Positions 13,171-19,701 of a stretch of 19,701 nucleotides of DNA are shown piece by piece. Every line of letters begins with the position of its first letter. Within the stretch, counting starts at the first letter, position 1. Location: positions 1-19,701 of the forward strand of contig SFGF01000069.1 of NCBI GenBank assembly GCA_004556655.1, given 5' to 3'. The position numbers were made by a program, and so were the translations under genes. The notes under the pieces are model-generated. The model searched no databases, was not told the DNA's origin, and saw nothing but the letters and a program-made list of their open reading frames with translations. The stretch is from Lachnospiraceae bacterium. GTDB lineage: Bacteria; Bacillota; Clostridia; Lachnospirales; Lachnospiraceae.

Positions 13171-15873
13171 ATGGCGGGCAAAAGAATACAGGGGATTACA
13201 ATTGAAATTGGTGGTGAAACTACTAAGCTGCAGAATGCATTAAAGAATGTTGACAGTCAGCTTAGTAAAACTCAGTCGGCATTAAAAGATGTAAACAGGC
13301 TGTTAAAACTGGATCCGTCCAATACTGAGTTATTGTCTCAGAAACAGAAATTATTGAAATCAGCTATTCAGGAAACTGAGGAACGGTTGAAGACGCTTAA
13401 AGAGGCGGATGAGCAGGCAAAAGCACAGCTTGATTCCGGTGACATGGGTCAAGATAAGTATGATGCGCTTCAAAGGGAGATCATCGAGACGGAGGAAAAG
13501 CTCAAGAGTCTGCAGGAAGAGGCAAAGAAAACACCAACAGCATTGGGAGCGTCTTTGCAAGAAGCAGGAAAGAAAATTCAGGATGTGGGAGACAAAGTAT
13601 CCAATGTGGGAAAAGGCTTATCTACTCATGTGACAGCTCCTTTAATGGCAATTGGGGCAGCTTCAATAGCAGCATTCAATGAAGTGGATGCAGGCATGGA
13701 CATAATTGAGCAGAAAACAGGAGCCACAGGGGATGCTCTGGAGGAGATGGAAAACATTGCCAAACGAATGGCCAGGGAAATTCCTACAGACTTTGAAACA
13801 GCTGGTTCTGCAGTAGGTGAAGTCAATACAAGATTCGGTTTGACTGGTGATGCATTAGAAGAATTATCTACAAAGTTTGTAAAGTTCGCTGATTTAAATA
13901 ATACGGATGTGTCTTCCTCTATTGATAATACTCAGAAAGTATTATCAGCATTTGGACTGACTGCAAATGATGCCGGAGCGTTACTTGATACAATGAATGC
14001 TGTTGGACAACGGACCGGAATAAGCATGGACACTCTGGCATCCAGTATGGTAACCAATTCAGCAGCATTGCAGCAGATGGGATTTGATGCGGCAGACGCA
14101 GCGAATTTCCTTGGAAATGTGGAAATGTCTGGAGCAGATACGTCTCAGGTGATGAGCGGTCTGTCTAAGGCACTTGCCAATGCGACGGCTGAAGGAAAAC
14201 CAATGAATGAAGCTTTGGCAGAAATTCAAGACAGTATGGTGAATGCTGGAAGTGAGACAGAAGGACTTCAGGCCGCATATGATTTGTTTGGGAAAAAAGC
14301 AGGAGCTGCGATCTACCAAGCATGTAAGACGGGATCATTATCTTTTGAAGATCTTGGAACTTCAATGCAGGACAACCTGGGGAGTGTAAATGATACCTAT
14401 GCAGCAACCTTAGATGGGACAGATTCTTTGAAAACGGGAATGAACTCATTGAAAGAGGCAGGAGCAACGCTGGGGGAAGCACTGGGGAACACACTGGCAC
14501 CTAAAATTCAGTCAATCAGTGAAAAGGTACAGCAGTTCTCGGAATGGTTTTCCAATCTATCACCGGGAATGCAGAGTATGATAGTAAAAATTGGATTGGT
14601 AGCAGCTGCAATCGGTCCGGTGATAGTGGTACTTGGCACTCTGATTTCATCAGTGGGAACGATAACAACGGCGATCGGTTCGTTGACCTCATTTCTTGGA
14701 GGAATATCCGGAGCGGCCGGGGCAGCAGGAGCTGGACTCTCGTTATTCTCTGGTCCATTACTTCCAATAATAGGAATAATTGCAGGTGTAGTGGCAGCAG
14801 GTGTATTGCTATATAAAAATTGGGATACGATCAAGGAAAAAGCCGGTCAATTAAAGGAGGCTGTATCCGAAAAAATTTCCTCTATGAAAGAAAATGTGAC
14901 AGAGCAGTTTTCATCCATGAAAGAGTCTGCTACAGAAAAAATTTCATCTATGAAGGAATCTGTATCCGAAAAAATATCATCTATAAAGGAAAATATGGCT
15001 TCAAGAAACTCGGAAATGAGACAGAATACCTCTGAAGCATGGTCCAATATGAAAGATAACATGTCTCAAAAGCTTTCCGCCATGCTGACATCATATCAGT
15101 CACACGGAGGCGGTTTGAGAGGGGCGGCCGCAGCTGCGTTGACCGGGATGAAAAGTATTTATTCCGCTCAGTATAGTGCAATAGACGCATTAACAGGAGG
15201 TAAATTGTCATCGATGGCAACACAGTTCTCAACAAAAATGTCAAGCGTGAGAACAACAGTTTCAGGAGCTATGTCAAATGTGAAGAGTAATTTTAGTAGC
15301 GGGCTATCTGGAGCTTACTCTACGGCAGCAAGTAAATTGAGCAGTATCGGAAGTAAATTTTCTTCGACAATGTCGACTGCAAAAAGTACGGTGTCCAATG
15401 CCATAAGCAATATCCGAAGCAAATTCAATTTTTCATGGAGCCTTCCGAAGCTTAAGTTGCCGCATATTTCTATAAGTGGAAAATTTAGTATTAATCCACC
15501 ATCGGTTCCGCATTTTGGCATATCCTGGTATGACAAAGCTATGAATGCGGCATATGTACTAAATGGTGCATCTATATTTGGAAGTTTGAACGGTAATTTG
15601 CTTGGAGGTGGCGAATCTGGAACAGAAATGGTGATGGGAAAACAGTATCTGATTAATATGATCCAGAAAGCCAGTGCACAGAGCAATGATGCAATAATTA
15701 ATACTATGAGTGGTATAGGGGCTAAGATGATCAGCATCATGTCTCAGTATTTCCCACAGTTTGCTTCAAACAGACAGCTGGTTTTGGATACAGGGACATT
15801 GGTTGGAGAAATTGCACCGGAAATGGATATGCAGCTTGGCAGAATTGCAGATCATAAAGGGAGGGGCATCTGA
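13171..15873 (+). CDS. Tail tape measure protein
   Basis: This 900-residue protein sets tail length and passes out during DNA ejection. The N-terminus (1-150) is a long charged coiled coil (KNVDSQLSKTQSALKDVNRLLKLDP...). Residues 160-450 match the TP901-type tape measure region (VDAGMDIIEQKTGATGDALEEM, AAGAL-like repeats, DLFGKKAGAAIY). Two hydrophobic segments, about 471-492 and 530-549, probably insert into the host membrane. Four tandem 11-residue repeats (consensus VSEKISSMKES) lie at 565-608, followed by Ser/Lys/Met-rich helices to about 760. No lysozyme or peptidase domain is obvious. The start is 11 bases after the T stop, with GAGG about ten bases before the ATG. The stop overlaps the next start (TGATG). 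Confidence 0.93.
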   Translation: MAGKRIQGITIEIGGETTKLQNALKNVDSQLSKTQSALKDVNRLLKLDPSNTELLSQKQKLLKSAIQETEERLKTLKEADEQAKAQLDSGDMGQDKYDALQREIIETEEKLKSLQEEAKKTPTALGASLQEAGKKIQDVGDKVSNVGKGLSTHVTAPLMAIGAASIAAFNEVDAGMDIIEQKTGATGDALEEMENIAKRMAREIPTDFETAGSAVGEVNTRFGLTGDALEELSTKFVKFADLNNTDVSSSIDNTQKVLSAFGLTANDAGALLDTMNAVGQRTGISMDTLASSMVTNSAALQQMGFDAADAANFLGNVEMSGADTSQVMSGLSKALANATAEGKPMNEALAEIQDSMVNAGSETEGLQAAYDLFGKKAGAAIYQACKTGSLSFEDLGTSMQDNLGSVNDTYAATLDGTDSLKTGMNSLKEAGATLGEALGNTLAPKIQSISEKVQQFSEWFSNLSPGMQSMIVKIGLVAAAIGPVIVVLGTLISSVGTITTAIGSLTSFLGGISGAAGAAGAGLSLFSGPLLPIIGIIAGVVAAGVLLYKNWDTIKEKAGQLKEAVSEKISSMKENVTEQFSSMKESATEKISSMKESVSEKISSIKENMASRNSEMRQNTSEAWSNMKDNMSQKLSAMLTSYQSHGGGLRGAAAAALTGMKSIYSAQYSAIDALTGGKLSSMATQFSTKMSSVRTTVSGAMSNVKSNFSSGLSGAYSTAASKLSSIGSKFSSTMSTAKSTVSNAISNIRSKFNFSWSLPKLKLPHISISGKFSINPPSVPHFGISWYDKAMNAAYVLNGASIFGSLNGNLLGGGESGTEMVMGKQYLINMIQKASAQSNDAIINTMSGIGAKMISIMSQYFPQFASNRQLVLDTGTLVGEIAPEMDMQLGRIADHKGRGI
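14863..14994 (+). repeat. Four tandem 33-bp repeats in tape measure gene
   Basis: Units start at 14863, 14896, 14929 and 14962. Each encodes 11 residues: VSEKISSMKEN, VTEQFSSMKES, ATEKISSMKES, VSEKISSIKEN. The DNA units are imperfect, so they are an established, diverging duplication. Unit number probably alters tail length, because helix length in tape measure proteins sets tail length. Confidence 0.85.
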
Positions 15874-16622
15874 TGAGTTATATATATAAAGATTTTGTCC
15901 CTCATGGAATCACGTTTGTGAATTCAGCAGGAACATCAAAGCATACCTGGAAAGATTGGAAAATTGTGCCTACATCAAGACCGGTATTCCTGCCACCATC
16001 GGTGAAGACAGTGACAGTGGATATTCCTGGAGCAGATGGAATACTGGATATGACAGAAAGCCTCACCGGAGAAGTACAGTATAACAATCGTACAGGATCC
16101 GTTGAATTTCAGGTGGAGAACAGGAACAGCTGGTACGATGTGTATTCAGACATCATGGATTTTATCCATGGGCAGCAGATGAAAGCTATTCTTGATGACG
16201 AGCCGGTATATTATTATACCGGCCGTTTTAGCGTGAATGAATGGAAGTCGGAACAGTATAGATCCAAGATTGTAATTGATTATAATGTGGAACCTTACAA
16301 GATGGAGATGTTCAGCTCTTTGGAAGATTGGGAATGGGATTCATTTAATTTTGAGACAGGAATTATCAGGGAATATAAAGATCTGAGAGTGGATGAGTCT
16401 TTAACATTCGTGATCGAAGGAAGACGAAAAAGTGTCATTCCTTCCTTTACGGTAGCATCTGATGATGGATCCGGATTAAGAGTTAAATTTAATGGAGAAA
16501 CTTATGATCTGCCGGACGGGACCACAAGAGTAGTAAATATTGTGACGAGAGCCGGAAAAAACACATTGGTATTTACTGGAAATGGAACAGTGTCAATTGA
16601 CTACAGGGGAGGCCGATTGTAA
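15873..16622 (+). CDS. Distal tail protein (Dit)
   Basis: This 249-residue protein would form the hexameric hub joining tube and tip. It begins with a beta-rich N-terminal domain (KDFVPHGITFVNSAGTSKHTWKDW) and has the family-like PTSRPVFLPPSVKTVTVDIPGADGILDMTESLTG, in which the GADG-x-LDMTE stretch is the usual Dit signature. This is followed by YNNRTGSVEFQV and a C-terminal beta-sandwich ending with TVSIDYRGGRL. The start overlaps the tape-measure stop (TGATG) and the stop overlaps the next start (TAATG). A 9-bp hairpin lies within the gene at 16202-16223. Confidence 0.92.
   Translation: MSYIYKDFVPHGITFVNSAGTSKHTWKDWKIVPTSRPVFLPPSVKTVTVDIPGADGILDMTESLTGEVQYNNRTGSVEFQVENRNSWYDVYSDIMDFIHGQQMKAILDDEPVYYYTGRFSVNEWKSEQYRSKIVIDYNVEPYKMEMFSSLEDWEWDSFNFETGIIREYKDLRVDESLTFVIEGRRKSVIPSFTVASDDGSGLRVKFNGETYDLPDGTTRVVNIVTRAGKNTLVFTGNGTVSIDYRGGRL
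16202..16223 (+). repeat. 9-bp perfect hairpin within dit
   Basis: GCCGGTATA and TATACCGGC are exact reverse complements around TTAT, in the codons for PVYYYTG. It lacks a T-run, so terminator activity is unlikely. It may be chance in a Tyr-rich segment. Confidence 0.5.
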
Positions 16623-18202
16623 TGTACACAATACATGCAGATGGGAAAGTAATGTATGCCCCAAATCTTGTGAATGAAGGATATGGAGTTCTTTCTCCGA
16701 AGCTCACAGTGGAATTGAATAAAGCTGGTTCTCTGGAATATATATTGCCGCCCAATAATGTCATATATGACAATGTGAAAAAGCTGAAAACGATTATTAC
16801 AGCTTATCAGGACGATGATGAAATATTCCGGGGACGGGTTCTCCATGATGATGGTGACTTTTACAGAAAAAAGAAAGTCTACTGTGAAGGAGAACTTTCA
16901 TTTCTGTTGGATTCTCAGCAGCGGCCATATACATTCCAGGGGGATGTTCCGGAACTTTTTCGAAAATATGTTGAAGGGCATAATGCAAGAGTGGATCCGG
17001 AAAAACAATTTGAAGTTGGGGAAGTCACAGTGACAGATCCCAATAATTATATAAATCGTGAAAATAAAAATTATGCAAAAACACTGGATGAAATCAATGA
17101 GAATCTGATTGATACGCATGGAGGATATCTCAGAGTCAGATCATCAGGTGGAAAACGGTATCTTGATCTTGTAGAAGAATATGGATCCATCAATTCCCAG
17201 GTGATTGAGTTTGGGAAAAACCTGTTGGATATATCAGAGTATATTACAGCAGAGGATGTGTTTACGGTCCTGATTCCATTGGGAGCAGAGCAGCAGGACG
17301 AAGATGGGAACAGCATAGGAAGACTGGACATTACTTCCGTCAATGACGGAAAAGATTATATAGAAGATGAAACCGCAATTGCCTTGTTTGGAAGGATTGA
17401 AAAGACTGAAATATGGGAAGATGTAACAATAGCATCCAATCTTTTGACCAGAGGAAAAGAATATCTGAAAAAGGGGATTGAGATGGCGGTAACACTGACC
17501 ATAAAAGCGGTCGATCTGCATTTGTTGGATGTGAACACGGAACGGATCCGATTGGGCGATATGGTGAGAGTGGTGTCGGTTCCACATAAACTTGATAAGT
17601 ATTTCCTATGCTCAAAGATAGTATATGACCTGGTAAATCCGGATAAAACAGAGTTTACCTTTGGAATCACATTCTCAACCATGACAGAAAAGCAGATCAA
17701 CAGTGTAAAGGCAGCTCAAAGCACGGCATCCAGCGCACAGAACTCAGCCAATTCAGCTCAGGACAGCGCCAATCAGGCAAATCAGGCAGTAGAAAAAGTT
17801 GAGATAGTAATATCTCAGATGCCGACAGATTACGTAAAAACATCAACCTTTGAGGATTATAAGAAAGAGGTAGATAAAAAGATATCTACAGTATATCGGT
17901 ATAAAGGAAGCGTGGCCAACTATGCTGCATTGCCTATTGTAAACAGAGAGGTGGGAGATACTTATAATCTGCTGGACAATGGAGCAAATTATGCCTGGAC
18001 AGATTCTGGATGGGATAAGCTGTCAGAGACAATAGATCTGTCAGGGTATGCCGAGAAAGATGATGTGCCGGCTAAAGTGAGTGATCTGGAGAATGATTCT
18101 GGGTATATGACCGGGACGGAAGTGGCAGCAGGATATGTGGATAAGGATACATATAATGCTCTGGTTAAAAGAGTAAGGATATTGGAAGGAGGAGAAACAT
18201 AA
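16622..18202 (+). CDS. Tail-associated protein (Tal-like) with fibre-like C-terminus
   Basis: A 526-residue tip protein. Residues 1-353 match the N-terminal region of phage minor structural/tail-associated (Tal, gp18-type) proteins: PKLTVELNKAGSLEYILPPNN, EIFRGRVL, CEGELSFLLDSQQRPYTFQG, DDVFTVLIPLGAEQ-like, and HKLDKYFLCSKIVYDLVNPDKTEFTFG. This forms the baseplate hub platform. Residues 361-393 are an Ala/Ser/Asn/Gln heptad coiled coil (AQSTASSAQNSANSAQDSAN). Residues 425-473 carry the YRYKGSV...YAALP...GDTYNLLDNGANYAW module common in tail fibre tips, then DLSGYAEKDDVPAKVSDLENDSGY. No peptidase motif (such as NlpC/P60 Cys-His) is visible, so it is probably a structural and host-contact protein and not a wall hydrolase. 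Confidence 0.85.
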   Translation: MYTIHADGKVMYAPNLVNEGYGVLSPKLTVELNKAGSLEYILPPNNVIYDNVKKLKTIITAYQDDDEIFRGRVLHDDGDFYRKKKVYCEGELSFLLDSQQRPYTFQGDVPELFRKYVEGHNARVDPEKQFEVGEVTVTDPNNYINRENKNYAKTLDEINENLIDTHGGYLRVRSSGGKRYLDLVEEYGSINSQVIEFGKNLLDISEYITAEDVFTVLIPLGAEQQDEDGNSIGRLDITSVNDGKDYIEDETAIALFGRIEKTEIWEDVTIASNLLTRGKEYLKKGIEMAVTLTIKAVDLHLLDVNTERIRLGDMVRVVSVPHKLDKYFLCSKIVYDLVNPDKTEFTFGITFSTMTEKQINSVKAAQSTASSAQNSANSAQDSANQANQAVEKVEIVISQMPTDYVKTSTFEDYKKEVDKKISTVYRYKGSVANYAALPIVNREVGDTYNLLDNGANYAWTDSGWDKLSETIDLSGYAEKDDVPAKVSDLENDSGYMTGTEVAAGYVDKDTYNALVKRVRILEGGET

Positions 18203-18203
18203 T

Positions 18204-19637
18204 ATGGCGGATATACAGAATTTGCTGCAGCAGTTGCTTAATGCAGTATACGGGAAAGATGTAAGGCAGGCGATCCATGATGCAATTGAGAAGTGCTATT
18301 ATGATGGTAAAGCTGGGGCGGTTGATCTTGAAGCAAGACAAAAAATAGATGTTGCAAATGCGAGGATTGACAATTTCACCGCTTTGTCAGAAGGAAGTAC
18401 AACTGGGGATGCTGAACTTCAAGATATTCGTGTGGGTGTTAATGGTGTAATATATGGATCAGCAGGTACAGCAGTAAGAAAACAGTTTGAAAATTTGGAA
18501 AATATATATGTTGAGAAAAATTGGGGACTTGCCAACGGTGGAAAATATCTTGGAATCAACAGGGAAGGTAATGTTTGTGCTGTAGATTTTTCATCTGATT
18601 CAAGTGGAACAGGGGGAATGGATGATATTTTTTCAGGATCTTATGATTTGAATTGGATAGAAGATGAATATGTTTCAGCAAATGGAGAAATAAAAACATA
18701 TACAGGATGGAAAAGAACAGATTACAATGTATGTTATGGTGCTGAAAAAATTTTTATAACAACAACCATAACAACACAATATAACTGTTTCTATGATGAG
18801 CAAAAGGTATTTATATCCAAGTTTTCTGTTTCTGTGAATAAAGAAGGTCAAGAAATTACAGTGCCGGAAGGAGCAGCATATTTCATTTTAAGTTGTGATT
18901 CTACCGCAGAAATGACCGCAACGCAGGGCGATTCAAGTGGAAATACATCACAGGAATACGCAGGAATGTCAGAAGATTTCAAGGCATCTGTTACATCTGC
19001 CATTTCTTATATTACAGAATACCTTGATAGTGAACCTGCCTCATTTGCGATTGCACAATTAAATGATATTCATTCAGTTTTCAGCGGTGAAGAACCTAAA
19101 TTTATCAAGAACAATAATGTTAATCTTTCACGATTATTAATATTGGGTGATGTTGTAAACACTTATAATACCGAAGAATATAATTCGGCGGTAGAATACA
19201 TTTCTGGTGCGAAAGGATTAAATACGCTTATTACAACAGGAAACCATGAATGGGCGAATTACGCTGATGGAGAAGCAATTCCTGATAAGTGGTATAAACC
19301 ATTGCTTTCTAGTGATTGCAAGTTCTTTTCAAAACCAAGGGGATTTGCTTATTACAGTGATGATAACAAAAATAATGTGCGTTATATATGCTTAGATTTA
19401 AGCTATACAAAAAAGCAACTTAACGGACAAGAAATTCCAGCAGAAGAAGTGGATTTTGTGGCAAGATCATTGGAAACATCTGATGATCGAGATATTATTC
19501 TTTGTGGTCATACACCAATAGGTTCTTTTTATTTACTTTCTGATACTAGCAATGCGATTACCACAACAACAGTTGCAAATAATGCAATGCTTACAAGCGT
19601 AATAAATAACAAGAAATGTTTTTCAGACATGACATAG
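18204..19637 (+). CDS. Host-contact tail protein with metallophosphatase domain, probably truncated
   Basis: The frame has 477 residues. Residues 1-120 are the baseplate-anchoring module I recall in Firmicutes tail proteins (ITxAIYGKDVRxAIHDAI-like, GSTTGDAELQDIRVG, GSAGTAVRKQFENLE). Residues 145-240 look like a beta-sandwich binding domain (EYVSANGEIKTYTGWKRTDY, FYDEQKVFISKF, VPEGAAYFILSCD). Residues 278-477 are a calcineurin-like phosphoesterase: D288-x-H290, G315-D316 with N319, GNHE (346-349) and GH436TP. The family's final GHxH motif is absent, and the frame stops at a TAG just after CFSDMT, in a region where the fold should continue. Likely a phosphoester-cleaving tip protein acting on surface polymers such as teichoic acid. 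The AT-rich second half differs from its neighbours. Confidence 0.75.
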   Translation: MADIQNLLQQLLNAVYGKDVRQAIHDAIEKCYYDGKAGAVDLEARQKIDVANARIDNFTALSEGSTTGDAELQDIRVGVNGVIYGSAGTAVRKQFENLENIYVEKNWGLANGGKYLGINREGNVCAVDFSSDSSGTGGMDDIFSGSYDLNWIEDEYVSANGEIKTYTGWKRTDYNVCYGAEKIFITTTITTQYNCFYDEQKVFISKFSVSVNKEGQEITVPEGAAYFILSCDSTAEMTATQGDSSGNTSQEYAGMSEDFKASVTSAISYITEYLDSEPASFAIAQLNDIHSVFSGEEPKFIKNNNVNLSRLLILGDVVNTYNTEEYNSAVEYISGAKGLNTLITTGNHEWANYADGEAIPDKWYKPLLSSDCKFFSKPRGFAYYSDDNKNNVRYICLDLSYTKKQLNGQEIPAEEVDFVARSLETSDDRDIILCGHTPIGSFYLLSDTSNAITTTTVANNAMLTSVINNKKCFSDMT

Positions 19638-19701
19638 AAAAAGTCCCGTTTTCACGAGACAGTCTGGAAAATATTTCTTTTGAACCGAGTCGGCACCCGT
19701 C
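19638..19701. other. Unassigned window end after the tail gene stop
   Basis: The final 64 bases show no ribosome site, start codon or complete feature, and composition changes from AT-rich to GC-rich (14 of the last 21 bases are G or C). The -1 frame of the tail gene is open to the end; so are reverse-strand frames. It could be the edge of an inserted element, an invertible tail-fibre segment or a sequence join. Confidence 0.3.

Noticed and set aside
14508..14834. Reverse-strand Pro/Ala-rich ORF inside the tape measure gene
   Set aside because: A mirror of the Gly/Ala/Ile-rich membrane segments of the tape measure. No independent signals.
19683..19697. Similarity of ACCGAGTCGGCACC to the end of a Cas9 tracrRNA
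   Set aside because: Only a short match. No Cas gene, repeat array or matching upstream tracrRNA stem is present.
1..19701. tRNA genes, integrase, attachment sites, CRISPR arrays, retroelements
   Set aside because: None seen on either strand: no cloverleaf with a CCA-type end, no spaced direct repeats, no reverse transcriptase motif, no recombinase active-site pattern.

Overview
The window is the end of the early/middle region and most of the late (packaging, head, tail) region of a temperate, HK97-like siphophage, almost certainly a prophage or phage of a Clostridia host, most like Lachnospiraceae. The grounds are strong AGGAGG-type ribosome sites before nearly every gene, AGA/GGA-rich codon use, moderate GC with an AT-rich bias, and gene families and order that I recognise from prophages of gut Firmicutes. 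All genes lie on the + strand. I see no tRNA, rRNA, CRISPR array, integrase, attachment site or complete insertion sequence.

Positions 1-4907 hold eleven small, tightly packed genes. Most are of unknown function: a 432-residue protein with a long Glu-rich linker, a four-helix membrane protein, a zinc-finger/HNH-like Cys/His protein and several small conserved phage proteins. The block ends with an ArpU/RinA-like candidate late-gene regulator (4497-4907). The next 144 bases carry an extended -10 promoter candidate, a small hairpin, a GC-rich terminator-like hairpin and a second TATAAT box, which together look like the early/late switch.

The late block begins with a small HNH nuclease (5052-5375) and a 142-base structured gap that may hold the packaging site. 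It then runs in the classical HK97 order: small and large terminase, portal, prohead protease, major capsid, head-tail connector, head closure, gp10-like, tail terminator-like, major tail, tail chaperone G with a -1 frameshift product G-T, tape measure, distal tail, tail-associated protein with a fibre-like C-terminus. The last gene is a host-contact tail protein carrying a calcineurin-like metallophosphatase domain. Stop/start overlaps (TGATG, TAATG, ATGA) link many of these genes, as expected for one translationally coupled late operon.

The most interesting points are the metallophosphatase tail protein, which is apparently cut short at about 19,637 by unrelated sequence; the slippery A_AAA_AAA site followed by a 12-bp perfect hairpin and a possible pseudoknot; a 12-bp perfect hairpin inside the connector gene; the promoter/hairpin/terminator layout behind the ArpU-like gene; and a small terminase gene that appears to start at a non-standard codon. 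No wholly new defence or mobile system is evident. Function calls rest on sequence reading and recall of families, with no database search.
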